A stretch of DNA of 64,000 nt from Gemmatimonadota bacterium (GTDB lineage Bacteria; Gemmatimonadota; Gemmatimonadetes; Gemmatimonadales; GWC2-71-9), in NCBI GenBank assembly GCA_016713785.1, contig JADJOM010000001.1, positions 434,001-498,000 on the forward strand, in the 5' to 3' direction. The translations under genes and the position numbers were made by a program. The notes below the pieces were generated by a model. The model was not told the origin of the DNA. It searched no databases and was given only the letters and a program-made list of their open reading frames with translations. Shown here piece by piece: positions 42,459 to 51,370 of this stretch; within the stretch, counting starts at the first letter, position 1, and every line of letters begins with the position of its first letter.

Positions 42459-43174
42459 GCGTCGACATGCACCGGCACTTCCACGACGAGCTGAACGACG
42501 TGAAGGTCCGCCTGCTCACCATGTCCGGGGAGGCCGAGGCGGCCCTCGGCCTGGCCGTGGAGGCCCTGCTCGAGCGGGATGGCGCCAAGGCGCAGGCGGT
42601 CATCCAGAACGACCGGGTGATCGACACCATGGAGATGGAGGTCGAGGAGACCTGCATCAACCTGCTGGCCCTGCAGCAGCCGATGGCGCGCGACCTCCGC
42701 ATGCTCACCTCCGCGCTCAAGATCGCCAACGACCTCGAGCGGGTGGGGGATCACGCGGTGAACATCGCCCAGTCGGCGGCGCGGCTGGCGCAGGCCCGGC
42801 CGATCACCCCCGAGCCCGAGATCGTCGAGATGGCGCGGCTGGCCCGCGACATGCTCTCCGACGCCCTCGAGGCCTTCATCCGCGGCGACGCCGACGAGGC
42901 CCGGGAGATCTGCCTCCGGGACGACAAGGTGGACACCCTGCACCGCTCGGTGTTCCGCATCCTGCTCACCCACATGATGGAAGACCCGCACATGATTGGC
43001 GCGGGGATGGAGCTCTTCCTGGTGAGCCGCAACCTCGAGCGGGTGGCCGACCTGGCCACCAACGTGGCGGAGGACGTCGTGTTCCTGGTCGAAGGGAAGT
43101 CCATCAAGCACCACGCCGAGGACCGGGGCGAGCCCCGGAGCTCGGGCACGCACCGGAGCCCCCCCGCCGCATGA
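42455..43174 (+). CDS. phoU: Phosphate signalling protein PhoU
   Basis: A 239-residue all-helical protein that links Pst flux to PhoR. Two PhoU repeats are visible, each with the metal-cluster type motif: ALKIANDLERVGDHAVNIA in the first and LVSRNLERVADLATNVAEDV in the second. A charged tail of about 20 residues extends the usual length. It is coupled at both ends by ATGA overlaps. Confidence 0.95.
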   Translation: MSVDMHRHFHDELNDVKVRLLTMSGEAEAALGLAVEALLERDGAKAQAVIQNDRVIDTMEMEVEETCINLLALQQPMARDLRMLTSALKIANDLERVGDHAVNIAQSAARLAQARPITPEPEIVEMARLARDMLSDALEAFIRGDADEAREICLRDDKVDTLHRSVFRILLTHMMEDPHMIGAGMELFLVSRNLERVADLATNVAEDVVFLVEGKSIKHHAEDRGEPRSSGTHRSPPAA

Positions 43175-44724
43175 CCGTCGTCGCCCTCCCCGAGCGCCGC
43201 GAGCGCCTGGCCGCCATCGACGTCGGCTCCAACTCGGTGCGCCTGCTGGTGGCCGAGTACGGCCCCGAGTCCGGCATCACGGTGATCGACGAAGTGAAGG
43301 AGCAGCCCCGTCTGGCCGCGGGGGTGGCGCAGACCGGCCGCCTCGACGACCTGGCCATGGCGCGGGCGATCGAGGCGCTGCGCCTGATGGTCGGCGTCGC
43401 GGAGCGCCGCGGCGTGAGCCGCACGGCGGCGGTGGCCACCGCGGCGGTCCGGGAGGCCACCAACGGCGAGGCGTTCATCCGCCGGGTCAAGGAGGAGGTC
43501 GGCCTCGAGCTCCGCATCATCGACGCGGACACCGAGGCCGCGCTCTCCTACCGGTCGGTGGCGCATCACTTCCCGCTCGAGGGCGGACGCACCGTGGTGG
43601 CCGACATCGGCGGCGGGAGCCTGGAGCTGATCGGCGCGGTGGACGGCCTGATCGAGCACAGCCTGTCACTCCCCTTCGGGGCGGTCCGGCTCACCGAACT
43701 GCATCTCTCCGGGGCCCCCGATCCGCGCGCGGCGGTCAAGCGCCTGCGGGAGTACCTGCGGCGGCAGTTCCGCCGCAAGCTGCCGATCCGGGACTGGGCC
43801 GCCCCGACCCTCATCGGCTCGGGCGGCTCGTTCACCAACCTGGGCCGCATGGCCGCCGCGCGCCGCGGGCTCTCCGCCGCCGACCCGGTGCATGGGGCCA
43901 GCGTGACGATCGCCGAGGTGGAGCACCTGCTCGACTGGCTCACCGCGATGAGCCCTGACAAGCGCGCCCAGGTGGACGGCCTCTCCCCCCATCGCGCGGA
44001 CATCATCCTGGCCGGGCTCGCCGTGACCGCCGAGGTGCTGGAACGGATCGAGGCGCGCGAGGTGAAGGTGAGCGCCTTCGGCCTGCGGGAGGGGCTGCTG
44101 CTCGAGATGGCGGGCGCCGCCGTCGCGCCGGCGGCGGTGGAGCCGCTCCGCCTCATCCGCGAGTTCGCCGAGCGCTGCCACGTGGACCGGCGGCACGCGG
44201 AGCATGTCCGGGTGCTGGCGCTCAATCTCTTCGACCTGCTGTCGGACAAGCTCGACGCCGCCCCCGAGGAGCGGGGCCTGCTCGAGGCGGCCGCGCTGCT
44301 GCACGACGTCGGCCAGCTGGTGAGCTACCGGAAGCATCAAAAGCACAGCTACCAGCTCATCATCCACGCCGACCGCCTGCCCTTCTCCCCCCGGGAGCGC
44401 CAGCTGGTGGCGCTCATCAGCCGCTACCACCGGCGCCGGGGGCCCCGCAAGCAGCACGCGGTGTTCGGGGTGCTGCCCAAGCCGGACCAGCAGCTGGTGC
44501 GGCGGCTCGCGGGGATGCTGCGGGTGGCGGAGGGGCTCGACCGCGGGCACACGGCGATCGTCGAGAAGCTGGCGCTGGAGTTCTGCCCCACCCGCCTCAC
44601 CATCAAGGCGGTGCCCCGGTATGCCGGCGCCGACCTCGCGCTGGAGTGCTGGGGGGCGGAGGAGCAGGCCGATGTGCTGGCGCGCGTGATGGCGCGCGAG
44701 GTGAAGGTGGAACCGGCCGTCTAG
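43171..44724 (+). CDS. ppx: Exopolyphosphatase / pppGpp phosphohydrolase with HD-like C-domain
   Basis: A 517-residue Ppx/GppA. The ASKHA N-part has AAIDVGSNSVRLLV, the catalytic-region DADTEAALSY and VADIGGGSLELI, then GSGGSFTNLG. The C-domain (about 320-500) has an HD-type LLHDVGQ motif and HKKHS-like KHQKHSYQLI. It degrades polyphosphate or ppp(p)Gpp. As the last gene of the pst-phoU operon it ties polyphosphate turnover to phosphate supply. Its stop shares CTAG with deoC. Confidence 0.93.
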   Translation: MTVVALPERRERLAAIDVGSNSVRLLVAEYGPESGITVIDEVKEQPRLAAGVAQTGRLDDLAMARAIEALRLMVGVAERRGVSRTAAVATAAVREATNGEAFIRRVKEEVGLELRIIDADTEAALSYRSVAHHFPLEGGRTVVADIGGGSLELIGAVDGLIEHSLSLPFGAVRLTELHLSGAPDPRAAVKRLREYLRRQFRRKLPIRDWAAPTLIGSGGSFTNLGRMAAARRGLSAADPVHGASVTIAEVEHLLDWLTAMSPDKRAQVDGLSPHRADIILAGLAVTAEVLERIEAREVKVSAFGLREGLLLEMAGAAVAPAAVEPLRLIREFAERCHVDRRHAEHVRVLALNLFDLLSDKLDAAPEERGLLEAAALLHDVGQLVSYRKHQKHSYQLIIHADRLPFSPRERQLVALISRYHRRRGPRKQHAVFGVLPKPDQQLVRRLAGMLRVAEGLDRGHTAIVEKLALEFCPTRLTIKAVPRYAGADLALECWGAEEQADVLARVMAREVKVEPAV

Positions 44725-45470
44725 CCCCCCGCGGCGGACGCGCCGGCATGACCGGCGTCCGCCGCGAGCAGGTCACCCAGGGGCCGCCCCGCCCCCACGG
44801 CCGGCCATCCCGCCGCCGCGGAGGTGCCGAGCCGGCTGGCGCCCGCGCGGAGCATCCGCAGCGCGTCGTCGACGGTCCGGACGCCCCCCGAGGCCTTCAC
44901 CCCGGCCCGGTCCCCCACGACCCGCCGTATCAGCTGCACCGCCTCGACGGTGGCGCCGCCCGCCGGGTGGAAGCCGGTCGAGGTCTTCACGTACAGCGCT
45001 CCCGCCTCGACGGCGGCGCGGCAGGCGAGTTCCAGCTCCCGCGGCGTGAGGGCCGCGGACTCCACGATCGCCTTCACCGGCCGGCCCCGGGCGGCGTCGA
45101 CGACCGCGGTGACCTCGTCGCAAACCTCCTCCCAGCGCCCCCCTTTCACCGACCCCAGCGGGAGGACCATATCCACCTCGGTGGCCCCGTCGGCCACCAC
45201 CAGGCGGGTCTCGGCCGCCTTGGCCACCAGGCCGTTGGCGCCGAGGGGGAAGCCCACCACCGCCACCACCGCCACCGGGCTCCCTCGCAGCCGGGCCACG
45301 GCCTCGCCCACCCACTGGCCGTGCACGCAGATGGCACCGAAGCGGAGCCGGACGGCCTCGTCGCACAGCCGGGCGATCTCCTCCGCCGTGGCCTCGGGCT
45401 TGAGCAGGGTGTGATCCACCAGGGCGGCGAGCGGGGCGGCGAGGTGCGGCAGCAGCCAGGGAGCGGGCAT
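44721..45470 (-). CDS. deoC: Deoxyribose-phosphate aldolase
   Basis: Cleaves 2-deoxyribose-5-phosphate to acetaldehyde and glyceraldehyde-3-phosphate. The 249-residue class I aldolase has LVDHTLLKPEAT, VGFPLG, the Schiff-base region YVKTSTGF and GVKASGGVRT. It follows the rhomboid gene with TGATG coupling and would complete catabolism of deoxyribonucleosides from the purine operon 20 kb away. Confidence 0.94.
   Translation of the reverse strand: MPAPWLLPHLAAPLAALVDHTLLKPEATAEEIARLCDEAVRLRFGAICVHGQWVGEAVARLRGSPVAVVAVVGFPLGANGLVAKAAETRLVVADGATEVDMVLPLGSVKGGRWEEVCDEVTAVVDAARGRPVKAIVESAALTPRELELACRAAVEAGALYVKTSTGFHPAGGATVEAVQLIRRVVGDRAGVKASGGVRTVDDALRMLRAGASRLGTSAAAGWPAVGAGRPLGDLLAADAGHAGASAAGG
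44731..44765. terminator. Hairpin inside the deoC 3' end
   Basis: GCGGCGGAC...CCGG pairs with CCGGC...GTCCGCCGC across a short loop, with a 2-nt bulge. It lies 7 nt after the ppx stop and within the last codons of deoC, so it may end the pst-phoU-ppx transcript inside the opposing gene. Confidence 0.5.
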
Positions 45471-46198
45471 CAGCGAAGTCCGTGCACGGAGCGGTGGGCG
45501 GCGAGCAGGTCGGGGTCACGGAACAGCGGGGTGAGCAGCAAGCCGCCGAGGAAGCCCCCCACGTGGGCCCAGAAGGCGACACCGCCGCCCTCGGTGGGCG
45601 CCACGGTGCCGCTCAGCAGCTGCAGCAGGAACCAGTACCCGAGCATCACGTAGGCGGGGATCACCATCATCCGGGCGAAGATGCCGAGAAAGACGAACGT
45701 CACCACGCCGGCCCGGGGGTAGAGCGCCACGTAGGCGCCCATCACTCCACCGATGGCGCCCGACGCGCCCACCATCGGGATCAGGGACCCGGGGCCCGCA
45801 GCCGTCTGCGCCCCCGCCGCGGCGAGCCCGGCGAGCAGGTAGAACAGCAGGAAGCGCCCCCGCCCCATGACATCCTCGACGTTGTTCCCGAAGACGTGGA
45901 GGAACCACATGTTCCCGATCAGGTGCATCCAGCTGCCGTGCAGGAACATCGAGCTGAGCGGCACCAGAACCCCGCCGGTGTACTCCGCGGGGCAGATCCC
46001 CCCGGCGGCCGGGACGCTGGCCCCGAGATGCCCCAGCAGGTCGGCGGGGATGAGCCCGTAGGCGCAGATGGACCGGGTGAGCAGCGGCTCCGATCCCATC
46101 CCCTGCACCAGCACCCACACGCCAACGTTCAGCCCGATCAGGGCGTAGGTGATGACCGGCGTACGGAGCGTCGGGTTCTCATCGCGGATCGGCAGCAT
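45470..46198 (-). CDS. Rhomboid-family intramembrane serine protease
   Basis: A 242-residue polytopic protease. The catalytic dyad is Ser146 in VGASGAIGG and His212 in AHVGGFLGG. HLIGNMWFLHVFG is the family's oxyanion-region motif. Six or more spans are visible. Substrates are unknown. The ATG at 46198 lies 5 nt after a -10 box, suggesting leaderless translation. Confidence 0.92.
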   Translation of the reverse strand: MLPIRDENPTLRTPVITYALIGLNVGVWVLVQGMGSEPLLTRSICAYGLIPADLLGHLGASVPAAGGICPAEYTGGVLVPLSSMFLHGSWMHLIGNMWFLHVFGNNVEDVMGRGRFLLFYLLAGLAAAGAQTAAGPGSLIPMVGASGAIGGVMGAYVALYPRAGVVTFVFLGIFARMMVIPAYVMLGYWFLLQLLSGTVAPTEGGGVAFWAHVGGFLGGLLLTPLFRDPDLLAAHRSVHGLR

Positions 46199-46203
46199 GC
46201 GGG

Positions 46204-46232
46204 AATATCCCCGCCCGCCGCGCGGGTGACAA
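46204..46232 (-). promoter_or_regulatory. Leaderless-type promoter of rhomboid-deoC
   Basis: On the minus strand, TTGTCA (46232-46227), a 17-bp spacer and GATATT (46209-46204), then 5 nt to the start codon. Confidence 0.6.
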
Positions 46233-46309
46233 CCGCCACGCCGCGCCCCATATTGGCGGGCGCACTCCCGGCGACCCGGCGCCCCCACTCACCTCAAGGC
46301 GAGCCCCTC

Positions 46310-47140
46310 ATGCCAGACATCGGCGTCCTGCATCCCCAGATCGTGCACTTCGTGGTGGCCCTCGGCATCGTGGGCGTCTTGTTCCGCATCGTCTCGCTGA
46401 GCGGCGCGCTGGCGTGGACCAAGCCGGCGGCCACCGTCCTGCTGCTCGTGGCCGCCGTCGCGGCGCTCGCCGCGGCCAAGTCGGGCGAGGAAGCGCACGG
46501 ACCCGCCGAGCGAATCCCCGGCGCCCGTGAGGCGGTGCATGAGCACGAGGAGGCGGGCGAGTGGGCCCGCAACGTCTTCCTGCTGATCGGGCTGCTGGAG
46601 GTGGCTGGCGTGGCGCTGCGGCAGAAGCCGGCGGGCAAGTGGCTCCTGGTGGCGTCGGGCGTGGCGGGCCTCGCGGGCATCGGTGCCCTGTACCGGGCCG
46701 GTGAAGCGGGCGGTGAACTGGTGTACAGCTACGCGGGGGGCGTGGGCACCCGGTCCGGTGAAGCGGCGGACGTGCAGCGGCTGCTGACGGCCGGCCTGTA
46801 CCACCAGGCGGCGGCGGCCCGGGAAGCCGGCCGGCCCGAGGAGGCGGCGCGCCTGACGGAGGAGCTCGCCCGGCAGCACCCGGAGGATGCCGGCATCCGC
46901 CTGCTGGTCATCGAGTCGCAGTTCCAGGACCGGAAGGACTTCGCCGGCGCCCTCGCCGCCCTGGACCAGGTTCCGGTGCCGGCCGAGGATCCACGGCTGG
47001 CCGTCCGGCTGGGCCTGATGCGCTCGGACATCTACGTGGCCGCCGGGCACCCCGACTCGGCACGGGCCACGCTGACCGCACTGGCCCAGCAGTTCCCCGA
47101 CAGCCGGTGGATCAAGGACGCGCTGGACCGGATCAAGTAG
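46310..47140 (+). CDS. DUF2231-like membrane protein with TPR-like tail
   Basis: 276 residues. The first half (to about 150) has four hydrophobic spans, starting IGVLHPQIVHFVVALGIVGV, a pattern typical of DUF2231 proteins, and a His/Glu-rich loop (EAVHEHEEAGEW). The second half (about 155-276) is helical with TPR spacing (LYHQAAAAREAGRPEEAARL; GHPDSARATLTAL). The two-part arrangement is unusual. A role in membrane redox or assembly is a guess. A terminator follows. Confidence 0.7.
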   Translation: MPDIGVLHPQIVHFVVALGIVGVLFRIVSLSGALAWTKPAATVLLLVAAVAALAAAKSGEEAHGPAERIPGAREAVHEHEEAGEWARNVFLLIGLLEVAGVALRQKPAGKWLLVASGVAGLAGIGALYRAGEAGGELVYSYAGGVGTRSGEAADVQRLLTAGLYHQAAAAREAGRPEEAARLTEELARQHPEDAGIRLLVIESQFQDRKDFAGALAALDQVPVPAEDPRLAVRLGLMRSDIYVAAGHPDSARATLTALAQQFPDSRWIKDALDRIK

Positions 47141-47155
47141 GGCCCCGCACTTCAC

Positions 47156-47190
47156 GGGCTGGCAGGTCGGCCGCCTCGGCCTGCCAGCCC
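47156..47190 (+). terminator. Intrinsic terminator before dnaK
   Basis: An 11-bp perfect stem (GGGCTGGCAGG / CCTGCCAGCCC) with a 13-nt loop that can itself partly pair, 15 nt after the preceding stop. Confidence 0.7.
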
Positions 47191-47344
47191 ACCACCCGCC
47201 TGGTCGCCGCACTGCCATTTCAGGCCAAAAAGGCAGTTTTTCGCGGTACGCCCCTTGCCTTGAGCGGGGGCGACGCCGAACGCGTTGGCCGGCAAGGCCT
47301 TAACAGGCGCCGGCCCATCCCACGGCAGACGAAAGGATCAGGAC

Positions 47345-49267
47345 ATGGGCTCCAAAATCATTGGCATCGACCTCGGCACGACCAACTCGGTGGTGGCGGT
47401 CATGGAGGGCGGCGACCCGGTCGTCATCCCCAACGCCGAGGGCGGGCGGACCACCCCCTCGGTGGTGGCGTTCACCAAGGACGGGGAGCGGTTGGTGGGC
47501 CAGGTGGCCAAGCGCCAGGCGGTCACCAACCCGAAGCAGACCATCTTTTCCATCAAGCGGTTCATGGGCCGGAAGATCTCCGAGGTGACGGAGGAGTCCC
47601 GGCGCGTGCCGTACAAGATCGACACCGGCCCCAACGGGCTGGCGTCGGTGGAGATCGCGGGCAAGAAGTACACGCCGCCCGAGATCTCGGCGATGATCCT
47701 CCAGAAGATGAAGCAGACGGCCGAGGACTACCTGGGCCACAAGGTCGAGAAGGCGGTGATCACCGTCCCGGCCTACTTCAACGACTCGCAGCGTCAGGCC
47801 ACCAAGGACGCGGGCAAGATCGCGGGCCTCGAGGTGCTGCGGATCATCAACGAGCCGACGGCGGCGGCGCTGGCGTATGGGCTCGACAAGAAGAAGGAAG
47901 AGAAGGTCGCGGTGTTCGACCTCGGCGGCGGCACCTACGACATCTCGGTGCTGGAGCTGGCCGAGGGCGTCTTCGAGGTGAAGAGCACCAACGGCGACAC
48001 CCACCTGGGCGGCGACGACTTCGACCAGCGGCTGATCGACTGGCTGGTGGCCGAGTTCAAGAAGGACCAGGGCATCGACCTCTCCAAGGATGCCATGGCG
48101 CTGCAGCGCCTCAAGGAAGCGGCCGAGAAGGCCAAGATGGAGCTGTCGAGCACCCAGCAGACCGACATCAACCTGCCGTTCATCACGGCGGACCAGTCGG
48201 GCCCCAAGCACCTCAACGTGCAGCTCACCCGGGCCAAGTTCGAGCAGCTGGTGGACGACCTGATCCAGCGCACCCTGCCGCCGATGCAGCAGGCGCTCAA
48301 GGACGCGGGCCTCGACCCGAAGGACATCGACGAAGTGATCCTGGTGGGCGGCTCGACCCGGATCCCGAAGATCCAGGAGATCGTGAAGACGTTCTTCGGC
48401 AAGGAGCCGAACAAGTCGGTGAACCCCGACGAGGTGGTGGCGATCGGCGCGGCCATCCAGGGCGGCGTGCTGGGTGGCGAGGTGAAGGACGTGCTGCTGC
48501 TCGACGTGACCCCGCTGTCGCTCGGCATCGAGACGCTGGGCGGGGTGACCACGGTGCTGATCCAGCGGAATACGACGATCCCGACCAAGAAGTCGGAGGT
48601 CTTCTCCACCGCCGAGGACAACCAGACCACGGTCGAGATCCACGTGCTGCAGGGCGAGCGCCAGATGGCCATCGACAACCGGACCATCGGCAAGTTCCAG
48701 CTCACCGGGATCCCGCCGGCCCCGCGCGGGATGCCGCAGGTCGAGGTGACCTTCGACATCGACGCCAACGGCATCCTGCACGTCTCGGCCAAGGACAAGG
48801 CCACGGGCAAGGAGCAGAAGATCCGGATCGAGGCCTCCAGCGGGCTGTCGGACGCCGAGATCGAGAAGATGGTGAAGGGCGCCGAGGCCCACGCCGCGGA
48901 TGACAAGAAGCGGCGCGACCAGATCGAGGCCCGCAACCAGCTGGACGCGCTGGTGTACAAGGTGGAGAAGGACAGCAAGGAGTGGGTGGAGCGGCTGGCG
49001 GCCGACGCCAAGGGCCGGCTCGACAACGCGGTCGAGGGGGCGAAGGGCGCGCTCAAGACCGGCGATCCGGAGCTGATCCAGAAGGCCCTGGACGAGCTCA
49101 ACGGGGCCTACTCCGCGGCCGGCGCCTCGCTCTACCAGGCGGCCCAGTCGGCCCAGTCGGCCGGCGGCTCCACGGGGGAGGCCGGCGCGGCCGGCGCCAC
49201 CGAGAAGCCCAAGGACGACGTGGTCGAGGCGGACTACGAGATCGTGGACGACACCAAGAAGTCGTAA
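47345..49267 (+). CDS. dnaK: Molecular chaperone DnaK
   Basis: A 640-residue Hsp70 from ATG 47345, with AAAGGA upstream. The ATPase motifs are IGIDLGTTNS, VPAYFNDSQRQATKDAG, EPTAAALAYG, FDLGGGTYD and VGGSTRIPKIQ. The substrate domain has DVTPLSLGIETLGG, and the Gly/Ala-rich tail ends DDVVEADYEIVDD. It is the GGDxxxx (short ATPase loop) type. No grpE or dnaJ is adjacent, and no CIRCE element is visible in the 200 bp upstream. Confidence 0.97.
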   Translation: MGSKIIGIDLGTTNSVVAVMEGGDPVVIPNAEGGRTTPSVVAFTKDGERLVGQVAKRQAVTNPKQTIFSIKRFMGRKISEVTEESRRVPYKIDTGPNGLASVEIAGKKYTPPEISAMILQKMKQTAEDYLGHKVEKAVITVPAYFNDSQRQATKDAGKIAGLEVLRIINEPTAAALAYGLDKKKEEKVAVFDLGGGTYDISVLELAEGVFEVKSTNGDTHLGGDDFDQRLIDWLVAEFKKDQGIDLSKDAMALQRLKEAAEKAKMELSSTQQTDINLPFITADQSGPKHLNVQLTRAKFEQLVDDLIQRTLPPMQQALKDAGLDPKDIDEVILVGGSTRIPKIQEIVKTFFGKEPNKSVNPDEVVAIGAAIQGGVLGGEVKDVLLLDVTPLSLGIETLGGVTTVLIQRNTTIPTKKSEVFSTAEDNQTTVEIHVLQGERQMAIDNRTIGKFQLTGIPPAPRGMPQVEVTFDIDANGILHVSAKDKATGKEQKIRIEASSGLSDAEIEKMVKGAEAHAADDKKRRDQIEARNQLDALVYKVEKDSKEWVERLAADAKGRLDNAVEGAKGALKTGDPELIQKALDELNGAYSAAGASLYQAAQSAQSAGGSTGEAGAAGATEKPKDDVVEADYEIVDDTKKS

Positions 49268-49306
49268 GCGGCTCGGAGGCAATCGGTTAAGGCAGGCCCG
49301 GGCAGC

Positions 49307-49371
49307 GGGAAACGGGAAGCGTGGCACCGGCGCAGGCGACGGGGCGCCCGCTTCCCGGTTCCCGTTTCCCG
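49307..49371. repeat. Inverted repeat and heptad tandem after dnaK
   Basis: CGGGAAACGGGAA (49306-49318) is the exact reverse complement of TTCCCGTTTCCCG (49359-49371). The right arm belongs to four 7-bp tandem units, GCTTCCC-GGTTCCC-GTTTCCC-GTCCCCC (49350-49377). It may act as the dnaK terminator. Confidence 0.6.
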
Positions 49372-49455
49372 TCCCCCGGCGGGTGGTGCGACCTGCGCCA
49401 CCGACCGGGCATCCACAGAGGGTTAGATTCCACCAGCCCTGATTCGGAGATCCCG

Positions 49456-51003
49456 ATGTCGGTTCGCACGCTCAATTGGCTCAAGTTCGGCAGCCTGATC
49501 ACCCTCGCCTTTGCGCTCGGCCTGCTCTTCGCCGGCCTGCTCGACCTCCCCAGCCGGGGCGTGGCGCAGGAACGGGTCCGGCCCGCCGGCATCCAGACCG
49601 CGACCGCTCCCGCCATCCCGCAGGCGCGGGTGCTGACGGAACTCTCCGACGCCTTCGCGGCCGTCTCCGAGCAGGTCCGGCCGAGCGTGGTGTTCATCCG
49701 CAGCCAGCGGACCGAGAAGGCGCGCCGCCTGCCGCCGGGCATGGAGCAGTTCTTCCATGGCCAGCCGCGCGGCCCGCAGGTGGAGCGCGGCAGCGGTTCC
49801 GGGTTCATCGTCTCGGCGGATGGCTACATCCTGACCAACAACCACGTGGTGGAGGGCGCCGAGAAGGTGACGGTGCGGCTCTTCGACCGGCGTGAGTTCA
49901 CGGCCAAGGTGATCGGGAGCGACCCGCTGACCGACGTGGCGGTGGTCAAGATCGACGCGCCCCGGCTGACCCCGGCGGCGTTCGGCAACAGCGACAACAC
50001 CCGCATCGGGGACTGGGTGCTGGCGGTGGGGAACCCGCTCGGCGACCAGTTCACCTTCACGGTGACCAGCGGCATCATCAGCGGCAAGGGCCGCCGGCTC
50101 GACGGCCTGGCGCGCTCCCGCGCCGCCATCGGCGACTTCATCCAGACCGACGCGGCGATCAACCCCGGCAACTCGGGCGGGCCGCTGATCAACGTGCGGG
50201 GCGAGGTGGTGGGCATCAACAGCGCGATCGCCAGCGAGACCGGCACCTACATGGGGTACGGCTTCGCCATCCCGATCAACCTGGCGCGGGTGGTGATGAA
50301 CCAGCTGGTGACCAACGGCAAGGTGCAGCGCGCGGCGCTGGGCATCGAGGTCGGCGACGCCACCGAGAACGACGCCGCCTACGTGGGCCTCAAGGAGATC
50401 CGGGGCGTGGTGGTGGGCGGCTTCCCCCAGGGGGTGCAGTCGCCGGCCGAGCGCGCGGGCCTGGAACAGGGCGACGTGATCATCAGCATCGACGGCCAGC
50501 CGGTGAACTACGTGGCCCAGCTGCAGCAGCTGGTGGGCTTCCGGCACCCCGGTGAGACCGTGAAGGTGGAGGTGGCCCGCAAGGGCGGCATCCGGAAGAC
50601 CTTCTCCGTGCGCCTGATGGAGCAGACGAGCGACGACTCCGCGGCCGCCGACGAACAGGAGAAGCCCGAGGCGGCGCCGACGGACGAGTCGGTGTCCTTC
50701 GACGAGCTCGGCATCTCGGTGCAGGCGCTCACCTCGCAGATCGCGCAGCAGTTCGAGCTCGATCGCGAGACCCGGGGCGTGATCGTCACCGAGGTGGACC
50801 CGAACGGCCCGAGCTACGAGCAGCTCTTCACCCCGGCCGACAACGGGCCGGACATCATCACCGCCATCGAGGGCAAGGCCGTCCGCACCGAGGCCGACCT
50901 CAAGGGGGCCATCCGCGACGCCGGCAAGGGCGCGATCGTGACCCTCAAGGTGTACAACGTGCGACTGGAGCGGTCCCGCATCATCCGGATCCGGCTGCAG
51001 TAG
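49456..51003 (+). CDS. DegP/HtrA-type periplasmic serine protease
   Basis: A 515-residue Do-family protease/chaperone. ATG 49456 with CGGAGA upstream; one N-terminal hydrophobic span (about 11-29). The catalytic triad is His130 (TNNHVVEG), Asp160 (LTDVAVVKI) and Ser240 (GNSGGPL). Two PDZ domains follow (about 330-420 and 440-510), joined by an acidic linker. It degrades or refolds misfolded envelope proteins. Its position after dnaK suggests a protein-quality-control cluster, though with its own promoter. Confidence 0.94.
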   Translation: MSVRTLNWLKFGSLITLAFALGLLFAGLLDLPSRGVAQERVRPAGIQTATAPAIPQARVLTELSDAFAAVSEQVRPSVVFIRSQRTEKARRLPPGMEQFFHGQPRGPQVERGSGSGFIVSADGYILTNNHVVEGAEKVTVRLFDRREFTAKVIGSDPLTDVAVVKIDAPRLTPAAFGNSDNTRIGDWVLAVGNPLGDQFTFTVTSGIISGKGRRLDGLARSRAAIGDFIQTDAAINPGNSGGPLINVRGEVVGINSAIASETGTYMGYGFAIPINLARVVMNQLVTNGKVQRAALGIEVGDATENDAAYVGLKEIRGVVVGGFPQGVQSPAERAGLEQGDVIISIDGQPVNYVAQLQQLVGFRHPGETVKVEVARKGGIRKTFSVRLMEQTSDDSAAADEQEKPEAAPTDESVSFDELGISVQALTSQIAQQFELDRETRGVIVTEVDPNGPSYEQLFTPADNGPDIITAIEGKAVRTEADLKGAIRDAGKGAIVTLKVYNVRLERSRIIRIRLQ

Positions 51004-51026
51004 CCCGCCAGGGGGCGGCTGTCCGG

Positions 51027-51056
51027 ACGGCGCGGGAGCTCACGCTCCCGCGCCGT
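51027..51056. terminator. Bidirectional terminator after the htrA gene
   Basis: A perfect 13-bp stem (ACGGCGCGGGAGC / GCTCCCGCGCCGT) with a TCAC loop between convergent genes, followed by TCG. Confidence 0.75.
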
Positions 51057-51092
51057 TCGCCATTCCGGTGCCAGCCGGGCACCGCCGGCGCG

Positions 51093-51335
51093 TCAGCCGG
51101 CGACGTGGTCGGCGGCCCCCGTGATGCCCCCCTCCCGGGCGCAGTGGGCACAGCAGTAGAAGGCGCCCGCGGCCTCGATACCATGGCCGATGATCCGGCA
51201 CTTGCAGCGCCGACAGACCGGCGCCAGGAGATGGATGGCGCACTCGAAGCAGTCGAAGATCAGCGTCTCGCCAGCCGCGGTGAGCAGCTGGAAGGCGCGG
51301 TGGTACTCATTGCCACAGTGGTCGCAGCGTGCCAT
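51093..51335 (-). CDS. Small multi-cysteine zinc-ribbon protein
   Basis: An 80-residue cytoplasmic protein with Cys pairs CDHC, CFEC, CRRCKC and CCAHC. Nine cysteines and several His (HGIE, HLL) suggest two or more zinc sites. The pattern FECAIHLLAPVCRRCKCRII is shared by a widespread uncharacterised family sometimes labelled metallothionein-like. Function unknown; metal or stress related by inference. Confidence 0.75.
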   Translation of the reverse strand: MARCDHCGNEYHRAFQLLTAAGETLIFDCFECAIHLLAPVCRRCKCRIIGHGIEAAGAFYCCAHCAREGGITGAADHVAG

Positions 51336-51370
51336 GGGCCACCTCGCGCGGCAGGGCCGGCCGGGTCCGG

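Noticed and set aside
47191..47344. CIRCE element or clear heat-shock promoter before dnaK
   Set aside because: No TTAGCACTC-N9-GAGTGCTAA inverted repeat and no convincing sigma-32 boxes were found.
47300..49327. 675-codon minus-strand frame across dnaK
   Set aside because: Open reading frames opposite dnaK are a known artefact of its codon use; composition is Leu/Arg/His-rich without domains.
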